NCBI RefSeq assembly: GCF_000344685.1
Contig: NW_006920417.1
Location: forward strand, 904,029 to 968,028
Direction of reading: 5' to 3'
DNA from: Gloeophyllum trabeum ATCC 11539
Taxonomy: Eukaryota > Basidiomycota > Agaricomycetes > Gloeophyllales > Gloeophyllaceae
DNA length: 64,000 nucleotides
Shown: piece after piece, positions 33,247-45,010 of the stretch
Position numbering within the stretch: position 1 is the first letter of the stretch
Layout: every line of letters starts with the position of its first letter
Position numbers and translations under genes: made by a program
The notes under the pieces: model-generated
Seen by the model: only the letters and a program-made list of their open reading frames with translations
What the model was told of the DNA's origin: nothing
The model's database searches: none

Positions 33247-35456
33247 ATGATTGACCAGGCCCGCCCGCCCCAGCACGACGTCCTCGCCGAGTACCGCATC
33301 GCCCAGCTCCAGTTTGCCTGGTGAGTCCTCCATTCCGCACGCGCGCGCCGCTGTCAGCACCTGTCAGACGGGCCCTGCCTGGCGTGCGCCTTGCCATTTG
33401 CGCCGCTGACAGCTCGCTCGGCTGCACTGCATGCGCACGTCGATCGGCGCCCCCGTTTGCCACTTTCTGCTACTGTCTTCCATACGCACGCTCACCATTC
33501 GCCTTGTACAAAGCGCAAAGCCTGCCCGCGAGCACCTCTTCCACGACGACGAGCATACAATGTGCGTGGGCAAGCGCGCAATATTTTATTTGTCGCCAAA
33601 GCTGATTTTCATCCCAGCCCGGTGTCAGACTTTGACTACGACGCGCGACGCATGTCCAGCTCTGCCGCCTCTGCCGCCGAATCTGACGCTTCCCTTTCGG
33701 AGAAACGCTCTGCCACGCCCCACGACTCCCCCGACCCGAAGCGGCGTCGCCCGACCCTCGACATCGACGCCAACGCCGCCTGGTCCGCCCCAGACGACAA
33801 GTCCGCCGCAGACTCCGCCGCAGACCCCGCCCACCGCGTCCAGCTCCCCTCCATCTTCGACTCCTTCCACGACCCCTTCAACAACCGCGACGCCCTCCGC
33901 CGCCCGTCCCTCCCCGCCCTCCCCTCCGACCGCGCCCGCCACGCCTACGGCCCCGCCGCCCAGTCCCCCCGCCAGTCCGCCTCCGGCCTCGCCTCCTATC
34001 AGTTCCCCGCCCAGCCGCAGCACCACCACCATCACTCTGATGCGCTCGGCCTCCAACACGACCCCGCCGGTCCGCGTCCCAGGTTAGCTGCAGACACACA
34101 GCTCGCTCTTCCCACATCCCTCACAGAGAACTCTGCTTATTTAAATTCTGCCGCATCCAGCTCCGCCTCCTCCTCCTTTCTCTCCACCCCTTCTACCTTT
34201 GGCTCCCCCCTGTCCCCAGAGTGCGTAGCCCTCTTTGTCTTTTTTCCCGCCTTCTTATCTAATCCCCGCTCTTGCGCTCCATCAGGCCTGGCGCTCAGCC
34301 CGGGGCACACGGACTCAAATACGACGACAGCCTCCGTCACTCGTCGCTAGGCGGGCCTCTTGCCAGCGCGCAGATGTTCGGCGGGACCACTCGCATCTCC
34401 GGCCAGGACCGCCAGAGGGGCTACTCCAGCGGGGGCTCCCCTGACGGCGTCAAGTCGGAGCAGTGGAACTTTTCCGGCAACGACCTCGTCCTGCCCGCCT
34501 CGGGCTCCTCGTACAACGTCCCGGGATCACCGCAGTCCTCGACCGTCCCGTCCATCTCGGTCACCGCGTCCCCGTCGCGCTCCCCGCAGCAGGTGCCCCA
34601 GTCGTCGTCGCTCGTCGAGCGGCCCCCGCGCAAGCGAGGAAAGCTCCCCAAGCACGTTACAGATTTCTTAAAGGACTGGCTGCACAGGCACTCGGACCAC
34701 CCGTATCCCAGCGAAGAGGAGAAGAAACAGCTGTGCCATGCCACCGGGCTGAGCATGAGCCAGGTGTCCAACTGGATGATCAACGTGAGTAGTCTTCTCT
34801 GTGTTTATTTCTGCGTGTACGAGGGGTAGGTCTTGCATCCGATGTACTAATTATTCGCATAGGCCCGCCGCAGAATTCTCGCCCCCGCACAGCGAGCAGC
34901 CTCCAACCCGTCCACCACAAGCCCGTATCCTGCATCTCGTCCCAGCACGTCCTCTGCTGCCATCCTCCAAAATGGACGGCGCGCCTCCATGCCCACGGAT
35001 AGCCTGCAGCTGTACCACCCTCTCTCGCTGCAGTCCCTGCCCTCGCATCACTCTGCGCCGGACTATCTGACCTCGCGGCATATGATGGGCACGCCGCGCG
35101 CGTCCATCTCGGGTGCCTATGGCATGGACTACAGCGCGAGCCGGCTGGGGTACGTGCCGGGGCAGGGGTACCTCTCCTCGTCGTCGTCGGTCCCCCTGAC
35201 GGCGCCGGCTGCCCTGGCATCGTCGCCGTTGTCACTGCACAGCGCCGGTACCTACCAGCAGCAACAGCAGCAGCAGCAGCAGGCGTTGTATGCGCAGCAG
35301 TCGCACCATCACTCCCACTCGGGCGCGGGGTATCTCACGAGCCCTCAAAATAGCGGCGGGAACGGTGGCGGCGGACGCGAGGGGGCGCGGTACTATTCGG
35401 ATAGCAACTCGCAGAATGGGTCCGCGCCTGGCTCTGGGTATCCCACTCCTCAGTGA
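33247..35456 (+). CDS. TALE homeodomain transcription factor (homeobox KN)
   Basis: Exons 33247-33320, 33618-34220, 34286-34784, 34863-35456; 589 aa. The first exon (MIDQARPPQHDVLAEYRIAQ) is joined across a 297-nt intron so that frame is kept; this is the least certain part, and the ATG at 33652 is the alternative start. The homeodomain lies near residues 335-395: KRGKLPKHVTDFLKDWL, HPYPSEEEKKQL, then SQVSNWMIN|ARRR with the recognition helix split by the last intron. The three-residue loop extension with PYP marks the TALE class, as in fungal regulators of fruiting-body development and mating. The flanks are disordered and Ser/Pro-rich, with a His run and a Gln run (residues about 500-515). 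It is likely nuclear. Confidence 0.88.
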
Positions 35457-37312
35457 TCGCCCTCTCTAGACTGTCTCAGTTCTCCTGTCTCTGTCACTCC
35501 CCCTCAATATTTCTTGACGCGACGTAACGACGAATCAAAAAATCCAGAACTGTATTTCTTGCTCACGGCCCCTTGACGAAAACGAAAGGACGGTCTCCCC
35601 TATACCATTTCCCCTGCTGTGCCCCCCCTGCCTCCCTGCGCAAGTAACCGTGTATACTGTACGTGATGACGGCCCAGGTCGCAGAGTGCTATGAATAACG
35701 CTGGCTGTACGTCATGGCATGTGACTGCCAGGGCGCTCGAGCATTACCACAACCCGCAACTGGACCCGGACGCGCCCCGGAAGTTCCGATTCCCGCGCCC
35801 CTTTCACAATCATGCATCAGTGGCCCCCATCATCGCCCTCCCGAATTGTGCTATATTATATTATATGTCGGAGCGTCGCGCCGAGCCGCACGCACCGTCT
35901 GTTTTCGAGAACTGCCTATTTTTACCTGTATATTTTCCGGCGGGCTGGCCGCCTGGCGAAATCTAATAATCAGACCTTTTCCGGACGCGGACTGATGCAT
36001 CGGCCAGTCGCCCCGCCTTGGCCCCGGGCGCCTTCCTTTGTGGTTATCCAGAAGACCCGGCCATCCTGCCTTTTCGGACGCGGCGCCCGGCGTTTCCTGC
36101 CTGCGACGATTCATTCATTTCTCTTGTCTCTCTTTTCGATGGACTGCTGTTGTTCTTCTGACTGGGCTGTATGTTATTATATAGTATAGCGTACGCTACT
36201 TCCCCCGCCTAACGATACCTACGATGCATATATCCGTTATAGACCTTGCATTGTGTAATTTCTTGTCGGGTGCCCCTAGATATAACCGCGTTTGTGCGCG
36301 AGCACACTGGCGCTCCACGAGCTCGTGTTTCGCGAAGACGACGAGGAGGGCCTTCTCCCGGTGCAGTGCTTCGCTGATAATTAATGAATATCAAATGGCG
36401 ACCGCGCGCGAGATTACGTTTGGGTGGGCGTCTGGGAGAACGAAGCGGATGCTGGGGCCACCCAGCCTAGCCGAGATCAAGAGGCGCGATGGGTGGTGGT
36501 GGTTGTCGTTGTTTCCTTTTTCCTGAGGGTGGGTTGCAGTGGTAGGTAGTGCGCACGGGGCACGAGCTGATGGTTACATCATCCGGTAGCGCGGGGGACA
36601 ATGGCGATTGGCCAGAGCTTGAGCTTGATGAACCTTGATATCGTAGTACACTGGCAACGGGGCGAGCGGCGAACCGCTCGAGTCGCAGCTCTCTTCATGC
36701 CGCACTGCTCGATTCGAATCTGGGCGAGATCCCGGCGTGCTTTCGACTCGAGCCCTGCGAGCACAGGCTGCAGCGCTGGAGCCAGCACAGGGGTAGCGCG
36801 CACTTTAGGTTACATAGCCCGGCAGCCGCGATCGCGATGGCGTCAGCAGCGTTGGGGCGCGCTGGGTAAACCCTTCATCCATAATTAACGGGCGGGGCCC
36901 GGATCAAGGCCTTGTGCTTGTTTTTGTCTCGTGGTCCAGGAGAAGGGTAAGGTCAGACATGCAGTAGCTGAGACCGGGGGCCTGAGACGTAGTATTAGAC
37001 AAGGAACTACAATGTCTACTTTTACACCGGTGTGGAAGAGGTATCTGATGCAGACGCGGGAGGGGAGGACGGGGGCCGTGCGTTCGAGCAGGGGTCGACC
37101 TTTCGGATATTGAGAGGCATCTGGCTCCCCATATGCGGCTCTGACTTGACGATGGGCCGGGTTACGACACTGAGATCTAGTCAGTAAACAGAAAGGGAGG
37201 TAGACTGCGGGACGGGGAGGGGGAAGTGGGACGGGATGGACCGCGAAAGGCGGCGAGAGCGAATACGCGCAGTGACCACACCGGGATCTATCCCGACTCG
37301 ATGTCACTCAGG
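35457..37312. other. Intergenic, nothing recognised
   Basis: About 1.85 kb. The start is C/T-rich, as in a 3' untranslated region. The short frames (35691-36189, 36601-36888, 36931-37113) show no family features. Confidence 0.4.
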
Positions 37313-37620
37313 AGGACGTACTAGTGATGCGCGCTCGCGCAGAGTTGCTCGCGAAGCGTAACGTGGTGTGGCGCGACACGTTGTCCTGTTATGTGGCACA
37401 GCTGGTGCACCATACACACCAACCTTGCATGCATACGGCTCAACTTACTGTATTTCGTGGCATGTTTTGTGATAGGTAGGGCAAGTAAATAGGTATCATT
37501 GATTCTGGAACCTTTCCAGGCTCAATCCGAGGATATTTAAAGCTCTGTATCAACTTATAGCTGGCCCTTGGTCTTTGTGGGTCCCTCAGCCACCGGGAGT
37601 AGAATTTGTACATGTTTGTC
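37313..37620 (+). repeat. Left copy of gap-2 flank
   Basis: 308 bases identical, as far as I can read, to 38355-38662 on the other side of the gap (constant offset 1042). As with gap 1, this points to unmerged overlapping contig ends. Confidence 0.85.
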
Positions 37621-38354
37621 NNNNNNNNNNNNNNNNNNNNNNNNNNNNNNNNNNNNNNNNNNNNNNNNNNNNNNNNNNNNNNNNNNNNNNNNNNNNNNNN
37701 NNNNNNNNNNNNNNNNNNNNNNNNNNNNNNNNNNNNNNNNNNNNNNNNNNNNNNNNNNNNNNNNNNNNNNNNNNNNNNNNNNNNNNNNNNNNNNNNNNNN
37801 NNNNNNNNNNNNNNNNNNNNNNNNNNNNNNNNNNNNNNNNNNNNNNNNNNNNNNNNNNNNNNNNNNNNNNNNNNNNNNNNNNNNNNNNNNNNNNNNNNNN
37901 NNNNNNNNNNNNNNNNNNNNNNNNNNNNNNNNNNNNNNNNNNNNNNNNNNNNNNNNNNNNNNNNNNNNNNNNNNNNNNNNNNNNNNNNNNNNNNNNNNNN
38001 NNNNNNNNNNNNNNNNNNNNNNNNNNNNNNNNNNNNNNNNNNNNNNNNNNNNNNNNNNNNNNNNNNNNNNNNNNNNNNNNNNNNNNNNNNNNNNNNNNNN
38101 NNNNNNNNNNNNNNNNNNNNNNNNNNNNNNNNNNNNNNNNNNNNNNNNNNNNNNNNNNNNNNNNNNNNNNNNNNNNNNNNNNNNNNNNNNNNNNNNNNNN
38201 NNNNNNNNNNNNNNNNNNNNNNNNNNNNNNNNNNNNNNNNNNNNNNNNNNNNNNNNNNNNNNNNNNNNNNNNNNNNNNNNNNNNNNNNNNNNNNNNNNNN
38301 NNNNNNNNNNNNNNNNNNNNNNNNNNNNNNNNNNNNNNNNNNNNNNNNNNNNNN
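37621..38354. other. Assembly gap (734 N)
   Basis: A run of N between duplicated flanks. Open frames running through it are meaningless. Confidence 0.98.
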
Positions 38355-38662
38355 AGGACGTACTAGTGATGCGCGCTCGCGCAGAGTTGCTCGCGAAGCG
38401 TAACGTGGTGTGGCGCGACACGTTGTCCTGTTATGTGGCACAGCTGGTGCACCATACACACCAACCTTGCATGCATACGGCTCAACTTACTGTATTTCGT
38501 GGCATGTTTTGTGATAGGTAGGGCAAGTAAATAGGTATCATTGATTCTGGAACCTTTCCAGGCTCAATCCGAGGATATTTAAAGCTCTGTATCAACTTAT
38601 AGCTGGCCCTTGGTCTTTGTGGGTCCCTCAGCCACCGGGAGTAGAATTTGTACATGTTTGTC
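38355..38662 (+). repeat. Right copy of gap-2 flank
   Basis: Repeats 37313-37620 from the first base after the gap, and no gene lies inside it. It carries TGGCCCTTGG and a TACATGTTTG end in both copies. Confidence 0.85.
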
Positions 38663-39019
38663 GCGGACTTCTGCCCTAGTGAAGAATTGCTCGCTTCGCT
38701 CGCAACAAAAACATTTTGATCCTAACACGCCCACAAGTAAGCAAGCAAGTGCGCCCCATCCCACGGCTACATACGGCACAGTGCACAGAGACACCCGCCC
38801 CGCCACCAATACACGGATACAAAGTAAGCAAGCCAGAGAAACAGCGCGGTCGCACGGCTGCGTACGGCATGGCATACAAACACCCCGCGCGACCACCAGC
38901 TTATCGGAGAGCGCACGGGTACCTGGCCCACGGGCGAGGTACGATCGCGCCTGGCCTCCCTCCTTGCGTGCGGGCGTAATAATAGTAACAACAATACACA
39001 AGAAAAGAAAAGAGGAGCG
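38663..39019. other. Spacer 3' of the P450 remnant
   Basis: About 360 bases. It may contain the lost C-terminal end of the P450, but no P450 sequence is recognisable in any frame. Confidence 0.35.
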
Positions 39020-40120
39020 CTCACTCAGCCACCGCGAGCTTCCACCCGACACGCGCGGTTCCCGTTGCTCGGGTTGCCGTGGAGGAAGGTGAGGATGTGC
39101 GCGTACATGCCCGGGGGCCGCGTGCGGGTGCGCCAGCGCTGCGGTTCTGTGTGTACGTAGCGGTAGTGCACCCCCGTACCAGGCACGAGAACAGATTGAG
39201 GTGAAAAGCAAACCGTCAGCTCTGAGTAGTTGCAGAGGCAGACAACTTGAAGCCGGAAGACCGCCCACACCTCCGTGCGCTGATCAGCCGCCTGGATCGG
39301 GATGGTGATGATATCGCCTTTCCTCACCTCCACCATGTTCTTCCTCGCGCGTTCGGGGACGACGGCGGAGTCACGCATGGGGTTCGTGAGCGGCGCGTGC
39401 ATCCTCAGCGTCTCCGTGGTACTCGCACGCCATCACCTGTCGTTCTGAGTCTTTGTACCGCATCACGTCGGGGGAAGAGGGAAAGGCGAGGGGGGGGAGG
39501 GGGAGATAGAGGAGAGAGCGGCGCGCTGGGGTGGAAGGGGAGCGGGCGAGGGAGGTGAGCGCGCAGGACGTGGTTTCGTGCCCCGCGGCGAGGAAGGTGG
39601 AGATTTGCGCGAGGGTCCCGGGTCGGGGCGGGGGCGGTGGTTAGGGTTGAGCGGGCTTTCTTTTTCGGTTAACTCGAGGATGGGAGGCGGGGGCAGAGGT
39701 TGCTTGGGACGCTAGGCAAGTCAAGGCCGCTACCGGGGTCTGCGGCTTTGGTTAATTGGCTTGAAGGTGGACTTGTAGGTTTGGAGGAAGGGGAAGAGGA
39801 TTCGGCGAGGATGGCGGCTTTGCGCGGGCTGATGAGTTGTAGGCCGTCGCGCGGGCCATCGTCGTCCTGTTCCTTCGCTTTCCCAATGGGCATCAGCACG
39901 TATCCTCATACGTACTTACAGTGAAGCCAGGACTGGGGGATAGGTCCCCATCGCGCAGGAAGGGGAACATGATCGTACCAACGCGAAAGCGGCGCGCGTT
40001 GGAGAAGATCACGCGGAAGCTTGCGCGAGCTCGTTCTCGTTCTCAGTGCCGGCGCGTTGAAGGCGTAACCAGATCCCTCTATTTCTCTCACACAGCAGAA
40101 CAAATAAAGGGTAATATAGG
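39020..40120 (-). pseudogene. Decayed cytochrome P450
   Basis: P450 landmarks appear in the right order on the minus strand but in changing frames. Near 40060-39920 are GYAFNA and then, one frame over, NELAQAFRVIFSNARRFRVG followed by FPFLRDGDLSPSPGFT. At about 39830-39790 is PRKAAILAESS. At about 39610-39560 is the I-helix AGHETTSCALTSLAR. At 39410-39370 is the K-helix ETLRMHAPLTNPMR (ExxR), then KGDIITIPIQAA, and at 39100-39050 AHILTFLHGN and GNRAC of the haem loop. After the haem-ligand Cys the frame breaks: the other frame reads VGWKLAVAE, as expected for a 2-base loss. There are at least two frameshifts and no clear N-terminal membrane anchor or C-terminus, so I call it a pseudogene. Sequencing error is the alternative. 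Confidence 0.65.
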
Positions 40121-40555
40121 AAGAGAGCGGAGATCCTTGATAGAGGGCTTGACGCAGCCAGATGGCGCGCCACTACGTGAGTAATGAGATTAATTGATTA
40201 ATTGAGTGATGAGAAGGGACGGCGGGCGTACCAAGCGCGCCTTTTGCCAGAATATTGGCGGGAAGGCGCGGATGGGGAGAGAGAGGTGTGTCAGAGGGAC
40301 CCTGGTGTGTACCGACGAGAGATGCGGAACAAAGGGAAGGGGGGATGGCCCTGAGGGATTTTGGTACAGTGTTTCTGACGAGAAAGGGCGGGGCAGGATT
40401 TATGGACGAGAGTGCTGAGGCGAATAGCAGTTTTTCGGACATAGCCACAGGCTGGATTGAAGAGGACTGGATAGTATTTTACGGTATTGTATGCGTTTCA
40501 GTCCATGTGTAATGGGAGGCCAACCACTCTGGAAATGCTGTGCAGGTAGTAGCCA
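40121..40555. other. Intergenic, possible P450 5' remnants
   Basis: A minus frame of 91 codons (40173-40448) is open but does not resemble a P450 N-terminus. Nothing else is recognised; the right side is presumably the promoter of the METTL25-like gene. Confidence 0.35.
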
Positions 40556-42375
40556 ATGGCGTTGCGTCGGAGGACCGCAGGGATGTGCTGTTCAAGCATG
40601 AACGCAGAGCGACTCGGCGGGCTGGCAGCGTTCCTCGCGGACCCGCTCGTCGCGTCGCTCGTCCAGGCGCACCCGAACCGCGTCGCGGAGCCTGGCTTCA
40701 CGCCGCCCGCGGCCTGGCTCGACTGGTGGGACGTCGACGCTGCGCGCACGGTCGATTGGCTGTCCCTGCTCAACCACTACCAACGGGTGCAGTCTTCTCC
40801 GCATCACCGCTGCCACTCCCACTGACCTCGACGCAACATCCCAGGACCTCGCATGCCCATCCATCCCACCCTCGCTCCGATCCGTAATCACCTCTGCGCG
40901 CCGCCTCCAGCTCCCCCGCGACCCGCATCCCGACTCCATCCAAACCACGCAGCGCCCGGCCGTCTATGGCATGTCCCCCAAGAAGGGCCACGAGGTCGCC
41001 CGCATGGTCGACTACATCGCGCATTTGCTCTCGTCCACGCCTGCGCTCGCTCGCGTGAGCCATGTCGTGGACGTCGGTGCTGGACAGGTGGGTGTGGTCT
41101 GTTTATGACGTTATGTACTCTGGCGTAGCTTGCTGCACATCGGGGTTATCCCTATCTCACTTGCAGTAACATGTTTATGTAGGGCTACCTCTCCCGCGCC
41201 CTGCGCGACTCCCTCGGCCTCCACGTCCTCGCCATCGACGGCGACGACCGCCAAACACAGGGCGCCGAGCGCCGCGCCGAGAAGATCGCCGCAAAGTCGC
41301 GCAACGCCAAAACAAGCAGCCCGCATCCTTCTAGCTCTGGCTCGCTCACGCACAAAACCATCCGCATCAACCCCGACACGCTGCGCTCGGCCGTGAGCGA
41401 ATGGACCTCCGAACATGAACACAAACACTCAGAGCCGGTCCAGGTGCTCGTAGTGGCCCTGCACGCCTGCGGCTCGCTCACCCCCGACATCCTCCGCGGC
41501 GTCCTCGCGTCCCGCGGGGGCGAGCAGAGATGGACGCCCGCCGCGGCGCTCGTCGTGGGGTGCTGTTACAACCTCATGTCCGAAAACGGTTCGTGGATGC
41601 TCCTCCACGCCGTGGACCGTGGTTGTGCTCGCGGGCGACTCAAATTGCTGTTGTTTTAGATTTCCCGCTGTCGAAGCGCCTCGCTGCGCACCCCTCCCGG
41701 CCCAGGATGGAGCTCTACCGCAGACACGATCACACACGCCCGGATCATAGCTACGATAGTACTGATAATAATCACGAGCTGGTCCTGACGCAACACCACG
41801 TCCAGCTCGCCGCGCAAGTCCCCTCCCAATGGACGCGCACCCCTGCCACTCTCCGCGCCGCCGAGCTGGCTATGAACAAGGTGGTGTGGCGCGCGCTGCT
41901 GGGCCGGTGGGTCGGCCTCAGGGAGGGACGGGAGGGGCAGAGCGAACGGAGGGGGCTGGTCACCGGGCGCGCCGAGGTTGAGTGTGCTTGCGATCGTGAT
42001 ACCGGGGAGAGTGTCAGTGCCCCAAGGCCGCAGGTGCGCCTGGGGAAGCTCCCCGCCTCCGCGTACACGTCCTTCCCCGCGTTCCTGCGCTCCGCCTCGG
42101 CCAAAGCCGGGGTATCCCTCCCCCCGGACGCATACGCCTACCTGGATACGAGGGAGGGGAAGGAGATGGAGGGCAGGCTGAGGTGCTTGTACGTGATGCG
42201 GTGTTTGCTGGGCCCGGCGGTGGAGAGCTTGCTGCTGCTGGATCGGGTGGTCTGGTTAAGAGAGGGTTTGGAGGAGGCGGGGGACAGGAGGGAGGCGGGG
42301 ATGGTGAGTCTCTTTGATCAGGGGACGGGGAGCGCGCGGAATGTGGCGATCGTGGTCGCCCCGCGGAGCGAGTGA
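40556..42375 (+). CDS. METTL25-like methyltransferase
   Basis: Exons 40556-40786, 40845-41087, 41183-41588, 41660-42375; 531 aa from the ATG at 40556. Later in-frame ATGs at 40583 and 40598 (MNAERLGGLAAFL) may be the true start. The core matches the Methyltransf_32/METTL25 type: MSPKKGHEVARMVDYI, then the SAM loop VSHVVDVGAGQ|GYLSRAL split by intron 2, IDGDD, VVALHACGSLTPD, and VVGCCYNLMSE with the Cys-Cys-Tyr motif of this family. The C-terminal half is a helical part ending ARNVAIVVAPRSE. In animals the relatives METTL25/RRNAD1 are poorly characterised methyltransferases; METTL25B has been linked to histidine or protein methylation, but the substrate here is unknown. Confidence 0.85.
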
Positions 42376-42540
42376 GCGAGATGCGGTGAGTGGGGACATG
42401 GAACGAAGTGCGTGCACCTCGGTTAGCTTTGCTTTACTGCGCTTCGCGCAATAGGGATGGGTGGGGCGATGCAAAGGACGGTGGATGACTCGCGTGTCAT
42501 GTTACGAGGTTATCCGTGGGTACATTCGCGCTGTGGCATC
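42376..42540. other. 3' flank of the METTL25-like gene
   Basis: Short non-coding spacer. No recognisable element. Confidence 0.4.
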
Positions 42541-45010
42541 GGTCATACTTGGTGAGCGCGACTGCGTCCGGACGCGTCTCTTTCCCGCTTGATTCTGGGT
42601 CACTTCGGTTTATACCCGCGCTCGATGGATGCCCATATCCGGCCGCAGGTGGCTGCCGCTTGATATTGACGCGCTAATACAAGACCGGCGGGTCAAGCTG
42701 TGGCTCGACGAAGCGCCTATCGAGTCGGGTGAACCCGTCGCAGGTGCGCTTGTCGAATCAGGCAGCGGGGCTGCGATCGTTGTGGCGATCTGTGGTCGGG
42801 ATCGCGGTCGAGGAACTAATGGGACGCATGGCCGGGAGTGCTCAGGGCACGTTGCGGGGTAAGTGCCCCTTTGGTGACTTGATTGATCGAGTCTGGGGAT
42901 GCTACGATCGCTGCGGTGAGCCCTGGACCGGAACGCGAGCTGAAGTTGGTTCCGTTCTTCTTATCGCGCACTCGGCAACAGTTGGCGGGTGCCTGGACGT
43001 ACGTGCCGTGCTATGAAGGACGCCCTTGCTGTGAACTCGGCAACGGCTGTGGTCTATATTCTCCGTGTGTCTGCTTGCTCTGATCGTCGCAGCGAACTAT
43101 GGGCCGAACTGTGAACTATAACCCGAACGGAGTACGTTCCTCTGTTCGTGCTGTCACTGGGTACATCACCCATATTGAGCATGCACAAAACTTTGAAAAT
43201 AACCGGTCAAAGGTCAAACTTTTTTCATTATTGTCCATTGCACAGTCAGTGAAATGAATTGGGAAAATACTACTTTTGACTGCGCAAAAATCTGATTGTG
43301 ACACAGGATATGATCTTTGTTCAGCACTGTTCACTGAACTTTCATTTGTTTTCCAAGGCAACACTATGAACAAAATTTGATCTTTGTCCGGTTCCTTTCA
43401 CACTTTCTCAGTGGCTCAATATGGGTATTGTACCCAGTGTGTCGACTCGGCAACAGTTGGTCAATCCACCGCAGCCCCGTCTTCGGTTTCTATTTTGTCC
43501 ATCTCTGATCTATTTCGAGCCGAATGAGGTTACTTTATGTTAGTTGTGATCGTGACGGCGAACCCTGGACCAAATGGTGAAGTGTAAACCAAACGAAGCT
43601 TATTCCTGTCACTGCTGTGGACTTGGTAGGTGCTATGATACGGTTCTCCGGCCCTCCTTTGTTCTGCGTAGGGGTGATTCTGATCCCGACGATGAGTGCG
43701 GTTCATATCATTCGGTGCGTTGCCAATGGCGCTGCTGTTGCGGGGCCACCGGAGACTAACCTTGGGCCCGCCGCCGGTGTACCTTCGGCGCGAGATAGGG
43801 TGATTAGCGCTTGTTTTGATCTCTTGATTCTGCCCTGGCTACTTTTGCACTTGAACAGGTCCGGCTTAAAGCCGATTCGCGAGATATTTTAGTCTGGGGG
43901 CTACGAAGCCGGATACAAGACAAAGGATGGATGGACCTATGCCTATACTGCGGTAGCGACTCATCTGCATCAAACCCGCGGAGGTGGTGCTACTCTGCCA
44001 CTGCATCTTGCTTTGGTCATCAGGACTACGTGCCCCTCTATGTTCCTCCGCTGCTGCGAGCCTAACTTGGTTATCATACGGAAAGTCGGAGGTTGGCCTA
44101 TGTTGGGCGTCACGAGTATTGTGAGCGACTCCTGAGATGTACGCTCGTGGATCTACTGTGGCGGGCTATCTTATGACCGAGCATGAAGACCAAGTATGCT
44201 CTTCGGTACGAGATCGATGCATCGCCTGGCAGGAGATGGCTTGCGAGTTCCCCGTGACCTGCATCCCCTGTTTTGACTTCCTCATCATATGTACCTGGTC
44301 CTCGGATGATGGCACTGATTGCGAACTAATCAAGCCGAGGACCCACAAGCGCCGCTGAGTACGGCGCCTACACTCGTCACCTTTGCCTAGGCCGCTCGCC
44401 ATTATAGTCGCTGTGATTGCATATGTGAGATGCGGGGCCGTGATAGTAATAAGGTCTGCATATCAAGCTTCACGCACGCCGGAAACAGTATCAGAAGATC
44501 TCAGGTCTGGGTACGCTTGTTCTGGGTCTCTTCGTATGCGCAGGAGGTAATTATAGCGCCTCATTCATAGTTTCCGTGCAGTACGGACCGTTGCAAATGA
44601 CCAGGCTTGATATGTCTGAGTCTCTCGGAATCGTGTCGGAAGGGGATGCTCACACTCACAGCATTCGGGAGACGAAGATGCTCCCAACCCAGTGTAGGAC
44701 CCTGGTTGCCGACTCTTTTTTCCATTCCAACGGCGGGAGTTCATATAATTCGGAATGCAAGTGAGATTCGCTCTCCGCTGGGAATTACTTGCATGCAGGA
44801 TTTCATTGATCTCGCATGCAGTACTCGCCCGAGTCGGAGGTCGGACCCGTGTGCAAGACGATTGCATCCGACTGTATTATTGTGCATAGAAGAAGCGGAA
44901 ATCACATTGAGGCCCTGGATCAGAGAAAGACTTTTATATTCGCCGTCGGATTCATTACCTGGACGAACGAACCGATGAACCCCGGACCGGCGTCCCGGAA
45001 GTGGTAGGGT
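42541..45010 (+). repeat. Degenerate tandem repeat region
   Basis: Several diverged copies of a roughly 200-500 bp unit. Each includes a motif translating as (I/V)(V/A)xANPGPN or a variant: A-V-S-P-G-P near 42915, A-N-Y-G-P-N near 43097, A-N-P-G-P-N near 43560, T-N-L-G-P near 43755, P-M-N-P-G-P near 44978. ACTCGGCAACAGTTGG occurs at 42970-42985 and again at 43445-43460, and a variant at 43035. Stops interrupt every copy. Short hydrophobic stretches (CFDLLILPWLLLHL, IPCFDFLIICTW) suggest the ancestor encoded a membrane protein, but I cannot name it. A TIR element sits in one unit. Confidence 0.45.
43155..43439. mobile_element. 285-bp MITE with 26-bp TIRs and TGT target duplication
   Basis: The left end (43155-43180, beginning CACTGGGTAC and ending CCATATTGAGC) is the reverse complement of the right end (43414-43439) except for two or three positions. 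TGT flanks both sides. The interior is AT-rich, unlike the surroundings, and has no transposase. The neighbouring paralogous repeat (42945-42985) shows the same site without the element: once the element and one TGT are removed, the two sequences line up over 41 bases without a gap. Confidence 0.75.

Noticed and set aside
32379..33299. Minus-strand 306-codon open frame overlapping the LRR gene end
   Set aside because: Arg/Pro/Leu-rich shadow of GC-rich coding and promoter DNA, overlapping a well-supported gene.
36700..36740. Second B-box-like sequence (GATTCGAATCT)
   Set aside because: The sequence is just a palindrome around TTCGAA; no cloverleaf can be drawn around it.
37440..38521. Long frames across the 734-N gap
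   Set aside because: They exist only because N codons do not produce stops.
44930..45007. Viral-type 2A ribosome-skipping peptide, because of N-P-G-P motifs
   Set aside because: The residues required before NPGP (DxEx) are missing and the frames are broken by stops; NPGP here is part of a degenerate repeat.
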